The notes under the pieces: model-generated
Told to the model about the DNA's origin: nothing
The model's database searches: none
What the model saw: only the letters and a program-made list of their open reading frames with translations
Made by a program: the position numbers and the translations under genes
Part shown: one piece after another, positions 8,472-15,841 of the stretch
Layout of the letters: each line of letters starts with the position of its first letter
Position numbering within the stretch: the first letter of the stretch is position 1
Assembly (NCBI GenBank): GCA_900468535.1
Contig: UBTY01000023.1
Location: 124,001 to 188,000 of the forward strand
From: Hyphomicrobiales bacterium
GTDB taxonomy: Bacteria > Pseudomonadota > Alphaproteobacteria > Rhizobiales > Rhizobiaceae
Direction of reading: 5' to 3'
Length of the DNA: 64,000 bases

Positions 8472-9710
8472 ATGCAAAACCTGATGATCGATGGCGATCG
8501 ACTCTGGCAGACGATCATGGAGACGGCTGCGTTCGGCGCCACCACGGATGGCGGCGTGCGCCGCCTTACTCTTGGACGCGAAGACAAGCAGGTCCGGGAC
8601 TGGTTTCGCGATCAATGCGAGGCACTCGGTTGCACCGTGGATGTCGATACAGTCGGCAACATGTTCGCACGGCGCGCCGGCCGAGATGCAGATGCCCTAC
8701 CAATCGCCATCGGAAGCCATCTCGACACGCAGCCTACGGGTGGAAAGTTCGACGGCATTCTGGGCGTGCTTGCCGGACTGGAAGTGTTCCGTACGCTCAA
8801 CGCGGCGGGCTATGAGACCGAACGTCCTCTCATGCTGGTAAACTGGACAAACGAGGAAGGCGCCCGGTTCGCTCCAGCCATGCTTGGCTCCGGGGTACAT
8901 GCCGGCGTCTTTGACCAGCCTTTTGCCGACAGCCGCGTCGATGTTGATGGCATCACCTTCGCGCAAGCCATCGACGCCATTGGCTATCGCGGAGCAACGC
9001 CTGCCGGAAAGACCGGCTTCGCCGCCATGTTTGAACTACACATTGAACAAGGCCCAGTGCTCGAGCGGGAAAACGCCGAGATAGGTATTGTTACCGGCGT
9101 TCAGGCCATGCGCTGGTACGACCTCACAATTTGCGGCCGTGAGGCCCATGCCGGCTCCACTCCGATGGACATGCGCTGCGATGCGCTTGCCGATGCAGCC
9201 AGCATCATTCTGGCGGCACAAGCGGCGGCGCGCTCGGTTGGTGGCATGGCGACCACGGGGCAAATGTCCATAAGCTCCGCCTCACGCAACGTCATCCCCG
9301 GCCATGTCACGCTCAGTCTCGATCTGCGCCATCAGAGCGACGACGGACTGGATCGGCTGGAAGCTGAAGTCTCGGAGCTCACAGAGAAGCAGTGCGGTGA
9401 CCGCGCGCAGCTACAGGCGATATGGAACAGCCCTGCCGTATATTTTGATCCACAATGCATCGAGACAGTTCGGGCAGCAGCGGCGAAATCGGGCGCGGCC
9501 ACGCGTGAGATCGTTTCTGGTGCAGGTCACGATTCCGTCTACGTGTCTCGCGTCGCACCGACCTCGATGATCTTCATACCCTGCAAGGACGGCCTCAGCC
9601 ACAACCCGGCTGAAGCCGCGACCAAGGAACAGTGCTCTATCGGCGCGCAAGTCCTGCTCGACAGCGTCTTGGCCTATTCATCGCTCAGCTATCACAGGCT
9701 AACCATCTAG
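8472..9710 (+). CDS. M20-family amidohydrolase (N-carbamoyl-L-amino-acid hydrolase / beta-ureidopropionase type)
   Basis: A 412-aa enzyme with the HyuC/AmaB-type metal site: GSHLDTQPTGGKFDG (His83, Asp94), TNEEGARF (Glu128-129), ELHIEQGPVLE (His190) and C-terminal GLSHNPAE. The internal lid motif REAHAGSTPMDMRCD is typical of N-carbamoyl-amino-acid hydrolases, beta-ureidopropionases and allantoate amidohydrolases. These enzymes hydrolyse a ureido or N-carbamoyl group using two metal ions. It fits an operon importing an amide or ureido compound, and would also fit the pyrimidine theme of the rut operon 13 kb away. Exact substrate not determinable. Confidence 0.85.
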   Translation: MQNLMIDGDRLWQTIMETAAFGATTDGGVRRLTLGREDKQVRDWFRDQCEALGCTVDVDTVGNMFARRAGRDADALPIAIGSHLDTQPTGGKFDGILGVLAGLEVFRTLNAAGYETERPLMLVNWTNEEGARFAPAMLGSGVHAGVFDQPFADSRVDVDGITFAQAIDAIGYRGATPAGKTGFAAMFELHIEQGPVLERENAEIGIVTGVQAMRWYDLTICGREAHAGSTPMDMRCDALADAASIILAAQAAARSVGGMATTGQMSISSASRNVIPGHVTLSLDLRHQSDDGLDRLEAEVSELTEKQCGDRAQLQAIWNSPAVYFDPQCIETVRAAAAKSGAATREIVSGAGHDSVYVSRVAPTSMIFIPCKDGLSHNPAEAATKEQCSIGAQVLLDSVLAYSSLSYHRLTI

Positions 9711-9933
9711 CGTTGGCGCCCGTATCGAGCTTTCTAAGCGCGGCCAAAACGGCATCGCCGACAACCTGCGCCAGGGTGTCGAAACCCATTAGCTGCCTAG
9801 CGGAGGCATTGGCGAAGGCCCAAAGCTCCTCCTCGCTGGAGGAGGACATAACCGACATCGTATCGCTGATCGACATTATCGCCGCGTTGGAGGGCAAGCT
9901 GCGCAATGATCCGGTGAAAAACCACGTCCTCAT
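9685..9933 (-). CDS. Small hypothetical protein
   Basis: An 82-aa open frame with AAGGAGAGCGAG directly before its ATG, starting 14 bases after the stop of the SnoaL-like gene on the same strand and overlapping the 3' end of the M20 gene by 26 bases. The Shine-Dalgarno and tight spacing favour a real gene; the composition gives no recognisable domain. It could also be a chance frame. Confidence 0.35.
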   Translation of the reverse strand: MRTWFFTGSLRSLPSNAAIMSISDTMSVMSSSSEEELWAFANASARQLMGFDTLAQVVGDAVLAALRKLDTGANARWLACDS

Positions 9934-9947
9934 CTCGCTCTCCTTGT

Positions 9948-10448
9948 CTACTCGGCGGCGGCCAGCGCCCAGAGCTTGTCGAAGGCGATGCTGTCGAAGA
10001 ATGCCGCTGCCTTAATGATCTTACCGCCATGGAGATCGAGGAACCATGCGTAGGTGTTCTTGTAAGGCTGGCCATCCTTAGCCGTTCCCGCCGCATCAAA
10101 GAAGACGATCACCGTATCGCCATCGGCGTACATGTTCCGGATCGTCGGCTTGAGACCGACACTCATGCGAGCGTTAAACGGCTTGATTACCTCGTTGATG
10201 AACGCATCCCGGCTGCCGTATGACTTGGATGCCGCTGAATTGCCTGTGATTGTCCAAGTGACATTGTCCGCCAACAGGTCATAGGGGCTTCCCGTACCTG
10301 CGGCCCATGCATCGAACGCCTTCTGCACAATCGCCTTGTTTGCGGCTTCATCAGCCGCAGCCGCACCACCAAACGCAGTGGCGGCCAAAACCGCTGCCGC
10401 GAAGGCCATCTTTCTAAGTGTTGCCGCCGATGTTTTCGATCTGCTCAT
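9948..10448 (-). CDS. Secreted SnoaL/NTF2-like protein
   Basis: A 166-aa protein with a clear signal peptide (hydrophobic stretch through LAATAFGGAAAA, about residue 32) followed by a SnoaL-like alpha+beta cone: KAFDAWAAGTGSPYDLLADNVTWTITG, then MYADGDTVIVFFDAAGTAKDG and NTYAWFLDLHGGKIIKAAAFFD. Members of this fold bind or transform small hydrophobic molecules; a periplasmic member has no assigned substrate. It lies downstream of an SDR and may belong to the same minus-strand set. Function unknown beyond the fold. Confidence 0.75.
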   Translation of the reverse strand: MSRSKTSAATLRKMAFAAAVLAATAFGGAAAADEAANKAIVQKAFDAWAAGTGSPYDLLADNVTWTITGNSAASKSYGSRDAFINEVIKPFNARMSVGLKPTIRNMYADGDTVIVFFDAAGTAKDGQPYKNTYAWFLDLHGGKIIKAAAFFDSIAFDKLWALAAAE

Positions 10449-10533
10449 CTCGGAACGCCTTTGAAACGTGTTGTCGTGCCGACGAGCACATCCCGACGGC
10501 GGAGTAGAGCGGCGGGGGCAACGCCGCGGATGT

Positions 10534-11346
10534 TTAGATCTGGGCTTCCCAGGCCTTGAGCTGGTGGTCCTTGAGCATGTCCTCGATCACCTTCGGGCAG
10601 ACATTGCGAAACTTGCCCGTGTCGGCCGGAACGATCTCAATCATGCGATCAATCATCTCGGTCGGGTCCATCTTGCCCTCAGGCGTGGCGAAGAAGTCAT
10701 CAAAGCCCTTCCGCAGATCGGCGCGCTTCGTGAAGTTTTTACTGTCATCCATCCAGCGGAAGGGGTTGTCGGCCATGGTTTCGTTGTACCCGGTATAATA
10801 AGCGCCGGGATTAATGGTCTGGATCTTGATTCCGTATGCGGCCAGTTCCTGCTGAAGGGCCTCTGCTATTGATTCCAGCGCATGCTTCGTCGAGACGTAT
10901 GTGCCCCAGTTGGCCGGCGTAAACAGACCGCCCATCGACGAAGTGAATACCACCTTCTTGCCGTGGTGCTTTCCTTCGCGGATCCAGCGCTGAACCACGC
11001 CCTGCGTCAGTGTGAGCGGAAGGAACACATTCATTTCGAAGTTGCGCCGGACAATATCGACAGGAATTTCCCACACCGGACCCGGCTCGCCCTGCCCCGC
11101 ATTGTTCCAGAGAACATCAAAGTCCCAGCTCTGGGCCTGCTTGATGTCATAGGGATCGGTGAGGTCGAGGCGCTCGACGCGGATCCGATTGCCCAGATCG
11201 AGTTCGGTCACTTCCTCACGCATGGCCGTCACCATTGGCGAGACCTGGCAAGTCGCGATGATCTTGTGGCCGTTCCTGGCCATGCCTATGGCCGCCGCCT
11301 TGCCGAAGCCTGACCCTGCGCCAGTGATGAGAATGGTCTTGGGCAT
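10534..11346 (-). CDS. Short-chain dehydrogenase/reductase
   Basis: A 270-aa classical SDR: NAD(P)-binding TGAGSGFG near residues 8-15, NNAG, catalytic Ser in VFTSSMGG and YVSTK. AAGAGGAGACTAGC precedes the ATG. The sequence resembles the group of SDRs annotated only as oxidoreductases, with no specific substrate evident. A secreted SnoaL-like gene lies downstream and a GlcG-type gene upstream in the same direction, which may form one small operon. Confidence 0.85.
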   Translation of the reverse strand: MPKTILITGAGSGFGKAAAIGMARNGHKIIATCQVSPMVTAMREEVTELDLGNRIRVERLDLTDPYDIKQAQSWDFDVLWNNAGQGEPGPVWEIPVDIVRRNFEMNVFLPLTLTQGVVQRWIREGKHHGKKVVFTSSMGGLFTPANWGTYVSTKHALESIAEALQQELAAYGIKIQTINPGAYYTGYNETMADNPFRWMDDSKNFTKRADLRKGFDDFFATPEGKMDPTEMIDRMIEIVPADTGKFRNVCPKVIEDMLKDHQLKAWEAQI

Positions 11347-11385
11347 GCTAGTCTCCTCTTGTTGTCTTGGTTGGCATGGAAGACG

Positions 11386-11793
11386 TCACGTCGGATCGAA
11401 GCCCGCCAGTGCCGAGCGGGCAATTTCCATATCTTGCGCAACTGCGCCCCCCGACACGCCCAGAGCTCCAAGGAACGTCCCGTCCGGTGCGGAAATCGGA
11501 AGTCCCCCGCCGAATACGACGAGGCCACCATTGGTCTGTTCCAGCCCCGGCGATCCGCCGCCCGGCTTGCAGAACTCGCCGACGGCCTCCGTCGCCATCT
11601 GAAAAAGCGCTGCGGTCCTCGCCTTGCCGACAGCAATATCGATGGAGCCTAGGAGAGCTCCATCCATTCGGCTGAATGCTTTGAGGCGCGCTCCTGCGTC
11701 GAGCACAGCGATGTTTACCGGAACACCGATTGCCTTTGCCCGGGCTTCCCCAGCTGCAATGATCAAACGAGCTTGATGAGCCGAAATCTGCAT
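11386..11793 (-). CDS. GlcG/HbpS-like (DUF336) protein
   Basis: From the ATG at 11793 the protein is 135 aa and begins MQISAHQARLIIAAGEARAKAIG, matching the usual N-terminus of the family; an ATG at 11850 would add 19 unlike residues. The family core NIAVLDAGARLKAFSRMDGALLGSIDIAVGKARTA and the glycine-rich GGLVVFGGGLPI and GALGVSGG are present. Relatives occur with glycolate oxidase genes and as haem-binding HbpS; many have no proven role. The context (SDR downstream, AraC regulators upstream) suggests a catabolic accessory protein. Confidence 0.8.
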   Translation of the reverse strand: MQISAHQARLIIAAGEARAKAIGVPVNIAVLDAGARLKAFSRMDGALLGSIDIAVGKARTAALFQMATEAVGEFCKPGGGSPGLEQTNGGLVVFGGGLPISAPDGTFLGALGVSGGAVAQDMEIARSALAGFDPT

Positions 11794-11964
11794 GGCTGCC
11801 CCACTGACTGAACAGATCCTCACGTCCGCAGAACGGAGGATATCCAGCATTTCCGCGCTGGCGATGTACGTGGGTGCTGTTTCGTGTACGTGAGTGCTGC
11901 TTTACAGCCGTTCACAAATCCCTGATTGGGTGGATGGAACCCACAATACGCAAGTCTGAAGGCG

Positions 11965-12870
11965 TCACACCTTATGCTTGCGGCGCCATTCGCCGGGAGA
12001 GACCTTGAAGTGCCTGAAGAACACTCTGGTGAAGTGGCTGTGGTCGGCGAACCCGCAGTCTTCGGCTATCGACTGGATCGTGATGTCCGTCGCGGCGAGC
12101 AGCCGCACAGATTTCTCTAGCCGCTGACGCTGGAGCCAAGTCATCGGTGATCTTCCAGTACTGATCTTGAACGATCTCGCAAGATGCGAACGCGACAGGC
12201 CCGTTTCCCTTGCCAAGACTTCGAGGCCGATGTTGCCCTTGATATTGGCCAACAGCAGATCCTTCACCCGCCGCTCCTGCCACGGAGCCAATCCGCCCTT
12301 CACCGGACGAAACTCGACGGCCTGTTCACCATACGACGAAGTGAGGTGGCTTATCAGAGTGAGGGTCAGCTGATCGAGAAAGAGACGCGATACAAGATCT
12401 GGCTGCTCGAACGCCGGCACGAAGCATTCCATCAGATTTCGTACGATCTTGTCAGAATGGCCAAGGACGTCGCGGTCGCGTAGCGTTGAGAATGGCGCAA
12501 GCTCGTTTTCGCGGTGGAATTCAGTGATCGCTGTGTGGGAGGCAAACATGGAGATGCAGTCCACATCACCGGCCTCCACTGCGCTGTAGCGTCTCCGCAG
12601 ATCAAGAAGGAGGAATTCGCCAGGATTGAGTGGAACGGAGGCAGCCGGTTTGCCATCGATCCAGCGAGGGCGGGCGGGCAAATGATTCCTCTGATAGCAG
12701 ACCAGATAGCCATCTGCCTGCTCCAATTGGACGGGGATGCCGTTGTCGTCATGCCGCCATCTGAGCCTGCCGAACGTGGCGTCCTGCAGCGCGATCTGGC
12801 TCATCTCGAGTGACGCGGGCCGCTCGACGCCCTGGAACCTGTCGGGACTTCGCATTTCCTTCTGCGACAT
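11965..12870 (-). CDS. AraC-family transcriptional regulator (copy 1)
   Basis: A 301-aa protein with an AraC-binding-like N-terminal half and a C-terminal double helix-turn-helix: LEVLARETGLSRSHLARSFKISTGRSPMTWL and IQSIAEDCGFADHSHFTRVFFRHFKVSPGEWR. It is a close paralog of the next gene; both begin around KxxRSPDRFQGVERP and share GGLAPWQERRVKDLLLAN before the DNA-binding domain. Lying immediately upstream of the GlcG-SDR-SnoaL genes in the same direction, it is a candidate activator of them. The effector is unknown. Confidence 0.9.
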   Translation of the reverse strand: MSQKEMRSPDRFQGVERPASLEMSQIALQDATFGRLRWRHDDNGIPVQLEQADGYLVCYQRNHLPARPRWIDGKPAASVPLNPGEFLLLDLRRRYSAVEAGDVDCISMFASHTAITEFHRENELAPFSTLRDRDVLGHSDKIVRNLMECFVPAFEQPDLVSRLFLDQLTLTLISHLTSSYGEQAVEFRPVKGGLAPWQERRVKDLLLANIKGNIGLEVLARETGLSRSHLARSFKISTGRSPMTWLQRQRLEKSVRLLAATDITIQSIAEDCGFADHSHFTRVFFRHFKVSPGEWRRKHKV

Positions 12871-12969
12871 GACAGTCTCCCGGGACAGTGCGTTCCGATC
12901 TTATATCTGACACACCTCAAAAGCCACCGATCAATCGGTCTCTTGCAGCACACTCGCCACCGGCAGACG

Positions 12970-13872
12970 TTACATCTTCCGCGTACGACGCCATTCCCCT
13001 GGCGACGAGCAGTAGTTTTTCGCAAACGCTTTTGAAAAATGACTGTGATCGGCAAACCCGCAGCAGTGGGCGATCTCTGATATCGAAAGCGTGGATGTCA
13101 GAAGCAAGTCGCTTGCTTTTTCCAACCTCTGCCGTTGGAGCCACGCCATAGGGGAACTTCCAGTGCTGGTCTTGAACGAGCGAGCAAGATGCGCGCGCGA
13201 GACGCCGCATTCGTCAGCCAGTTGATCGAGCCCGATGTCCCCACTCATATTAGCTAGAAGCAAATCCTTCACACGACGCTCCTGCCACGGTGCGAGACCG
13301 CCCCGGCGCGAGCAAAGCTCGATCGGTCGGCGGGCGTGCGCGGAGCTCATATGCACCAGCATGGTAAGCATCAGCTGATCAAGGAACAGTCTTGGCGTTG
13401 TCTCCGGCGACTCGAAGGCGGGAAGCAAGCACTCCATCAGATTGCGCATCACGGGATCGGTGTAGGTGGCGCCGAGTTCGACGCGCAGGCCCCCGAACGC
13501 CGGGAGTCCCTGCTCGCGATGAAAGTCGACGAGCGAATCGTGAGACGCGAAAACAGAAAGGCAATCCACGTTAAGAGGGCTTATGGCTCTGTAATTCCGC
13601 CTCAGATCCAGCAACATGAATTGACCCGGCGCCACGGGCTCGTTGGCAAGCTTTCTGCCATCGACCCACTCCTGCCTGACCGGAAGGTAGAGACGTTGGT
13701 AACAGACCATATACCCGTCCGCCTGTTCCATTTGGACGGGTACACCCCCGACATCCTCTTGCCACTTCAGCCGCCCGGCCGTAGCGCCACTCAAGGCGAT
13801 ATGTCGAAGCTCGAGCGACGAAGGTCGCTCGACACCCTGGAAACGATCTGGACTGCGTAGCCCTTTCTGCAC
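12970..13872 (-). CDS. AraC-family transcriptional regulator (copy 2, tandem paralog)
   Basis: About 300 aa from the GTG at 13872, chosen because the paralog starts at the equivalent point; another GTG at 13896 adds 8 residues. The domain layout matches copy 1: ligand-binding N-terminal half, then LDQLADECGVSRAHLARSFKTSTGSSPMAWL and ISEIAHCCGFADHSHFSKAFAKNYCSSPGEWR. By eye the two are identical at roughly half of positions, with changes concentrated in the N-terminal half, suggesting duplication followed by change of effector. The spacer between the copies is about 100 bases. Confidence 0.88.
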   Translation of the reverse strand: MQKGLRSPDRFQGVERPSSLELRHIALSGATAGRLKWQEDVGGVPVQMEQADGYMVCYQRLYLPVRQEWVDGRKLANEPVAPGQFMLLDLRRNYRAISPLNVDCLSVFASHDSLVDFHREQGLPAFGGLRVELGATYTDPVMRNLMECLLPAFESPETTPRLFLDQLMLTMLVHMSSAHARRPIELCSRRGGLAPWQERRVKDLLLANMSGDIGLDQLADECGVSRAHLARSFKTSTGSSPMAWLQRQRLEKASDLLLTSTLSISEIAHCCGFADHSHFSKAFAKNYCSSPGEWRRTRKM

Positions 13873-14089
13873 AAGCCTAGCCCCGCTTGATGCCACTCAA
13901 AAAGCATAGCCAAGTTGCTGTCAAATCTCTAGCGGTTGCGAGGGCCGCCAATAAATTGTCTTCGCATGACACCGAAGGCCCTGATGGGATTTGAACCGGC
14001 GACGCCTCACGTAGTCGGATCAAGTGCTTGATAGAACGGGATTTTGAAGCATCGAAACCTGCCGTCTTGTTGTGGCCGCCCGTCCAGTG

Positions 14090-14323
14090 GCGACTATGAT
14101 CGATGGGAAGGGCGTCGGCGACCGACGCCTCGATCCCGTCAAGCTCAGCAAGATCCGTGCAGATCGTCTCGCAGCCGACCTCAGCGGCAAGGAGATCGAG
14201 ATCCCGCTGGTCACGGCTGAGCGCAACGACCTGCGCACCGCGTTCGGCCAACAGAACGGCGGTTGCCCTGCCAATACCCTTGCCCGCCCCGGTAACGAGC
14301 ACCCGCCTATCTTTCCACTCCAT
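14090..14323 (-). pseudogene. 5' remnant of a short-chain dehydrogenase gene
   Basis: From the ATG at 14323, preceded by GGGAGGAGGCGAGAG, the first 75 or so residues are a good SDR start: RRVLVTGAGKGIGRATAVLLAERGAQVVAL, then ICTDLAELDGIEASVADALPID, resembling L-xylulose/carbonyl reductases. The expected next block (LLVNNAG) is absent, and the frame continues as unrelated, biased sequence to a stop at 13877. No continuation is visible in the other frames, so the 3' two thirds have been lost. The gene diverges from the GntR regulators. Confidence 0.6.
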
Positions 14324-14417
14324 CTCTCGCCTCCTCCCAATAGCTGGCGACAACAGAACCAGTCTCCGCGCCTGCGACTGTAGATCAAGGCTTGCGTGGG
14401 AAGATCAATGGCAGCAT

Positions 14418-15119
14418 ATGATAAAAAGCCAAATCTCAAAGAGAATCTCGTTGTCCCAGGATACGTCCACCGAAACCATCGCAGAAAGCAGCTATCGCAG
14501 GATTCGGGCGGACATCCTTTTTGGCCGCCTGCCGCCGGGCCAGAAATTGAAACTCGATAGCCTGAAGACGGCATACGACACGAGCATCAGCACTCTGCGC
14601 GAGATACTCAACCGACTGTCATCGGAGGGCCTTGTCGTGGCCGAGGGCCAGCGCGGTTTCGAGGTCTCCCCCATGTCCGTCGCGGATCTGAAGGAGATAG
14701 CCGAGTTGCGCCTGCTTCTGGAAACGCACGCGCTGGAGCAGTCGTTCGCCCGCGGCGAGATGGAGTGGGAAGCGCGGTTGGTGTCCGCTCACTACAAGCT
14801 GGCGCGCATGGAACAAGCGATGGCGTCGGGCGATACCAGCCATGCGGAAGATTGGAAGCGATACGACTGGGAATTTCATCAAGCCCTGATTTCGGCCTGC
14901 GGCTCGAAGCTGCTGATGGAGGCGCACGCGGCCGTTTTCGACAAATACCTGCGCTACCAGATGGTCGCGCTCTCCTATCGTGGCGCAGTCGCGGCACAGG
15001 AGCACCAACATCTATTGGACGCGGCGCTCAAGCGCGATGGCGAGACCGCGAAGGAGATATTGGTCGCGCATATCCAGGGCGGTGTGGAGCATGCCTTGGC
15101 CAAGGGACTGCTCTCCTGA
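14418..15119 (+). CDS. GntR-family regulator with FCD domain (copy 1)
   Basis: A 233-aa protein: N-terminal winged helix (YRRIRADILFGRLPPGQKLKLDSL, then ISTLREILNRLSSEGLVVAEGQRGFEVSP) and an all-helical FCD effector domain (ELRLLLETHALEQ, YDWEFHQALISACGSKLL, LLDAALKRDGETAKEILVAHIQGGVEH). FCD regulators usually repress catabolic operons until an organic acid binds. The adjacent dehydroshikimate dehydratase and transporter genes make quinate, shikimate or a derivative the likely effector, by inference. Start ATG 14418 chosen; longer in-frame versions read through non-coding sequence. Confidence 0.88.
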   Translation: MIKSQISKRISLSQDTSTETIAESSYRRIRADILFGRLPPGQKLKLDSLKTAYDTSISTLREILNRLSSEGLVVAEGQRGFEVSPMSVADLKEIAELRLLLETHALEQSFARGEMEWEARLVSAHYKLARMEQAMASGDTSHAEDWKRYDWEFHQALISACGSKLLMEAHAAVFDKYLRYQMVALSYRGAVAAQEHQHLLDAALKRDGETAKEILVAHIQGGVEHALAKGLLS

Positions 15120-15166
15120 GGGGATAGTACTCTGTCCGATAGCATTTACAGAAATCAGGATTTGTC

Positions 15167-15841
15167 ATGCTGAAGCCATTGAGCGCACCTGCCGAGACTG
15201 TAAGCGATGTCGTCTTCCGACAGATCCGCCAGGATATCATCGCGGGGGTCCTCGCGCCGGGAGCGAAGATCAAGCTTGAACAGGCAAAAGAGCGCTACTC
15301 GATCAGCATATCCTCATTGCGGGAGATACTGAGCCGGCTGACGACCGAAAACCTCGTGGTTGCCGAGGGACAGCGCGGCTTCGAGGTAAGTCCGGCGTCT
15401 CGCCAGGAGCTTGCGGAACTGGCCGATCTCAGGACGGTTCTCGAGTCCCACGCGATCGGCCTGTCCTTCGTCGCCGGCAATCTTGAATGGGAGGGCCGGA
15501 TCGTCGCCGCCTACCACAAGCTCACGGCCGCAGAAAGAAAGCTGTTGGCGGGTGATGCGTCGCGCACCATGGATTGGGTTCGATACGACTGGGAGTTTCA
15601 CCAGGCAATCGTCTCTGCCTGCAATTCCGCAACCCTGATGGCGACCCTCTCGTCGGTCTTCGACCGCTTTCTTCGTTACCACATGCTCGCTCGCAGCTTC
15701 CGCGGACAGGCCGTCGTCGACGATCATAAGCTGCTGTTTGAACTTGCCCTCAAGCGCGATATCGACGGAGCGCGAGCAGTCGTGCACAGGCACGTGCAAA
15801 GCGGTGTCGAACACGTGCTCGGAAGTGGACGCCTTCCCTAA
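15167..15841 (+). CDS. GntR-family regulator with FCD domain (copy 2, tandem paralog)
   Basis: A 224-aa protein clearly duplicated from the preceding gene: VFRQIRQDIIAGVLAPGAKIKLEQ, ISSLREILSRLTTENLVVAEGQRGFEVSP and YDWEFHQAIVSACNSATLM align closely with copy 1. Its stop overlaps the 3' end of the convergent dehydratase/HPPD fusion gene by 4 bases. Two diverged repressors beside one catabolic locus suggest either two effectors or heterodimer control. Confidence 0.88.
   Translation: MLKPLSAPAETVSDVVFRQIRQDIIAGVLAPGAKIKLEQAKERYSISISSLREILSRLTTENLVVAEGQRGFEVSPASRQELAELADLRTVLESHAIGLSFVAGNLEWEGRIVAAYHKLTAAERKLLAGDASRTMDWVRYDWEFHQAIVSACNSATLMATLSSVFDRFLRYHMLARSFRGQAVVDDHKLLFELALKRDIDGARAVVHRHVQSGVEHVLGSGRLP

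Noticed and set aside
13971..14050. Possible tRNA gene on the minus strand (GGTTCAAATCCC with CCATCAGGGCC)
   Set aside because: The T-loop-like string is present, but its flanks do not form a 5-bp T-stem and no anticodon or acceptor stem can be folded; at most it is a remnant, noted in the findings.
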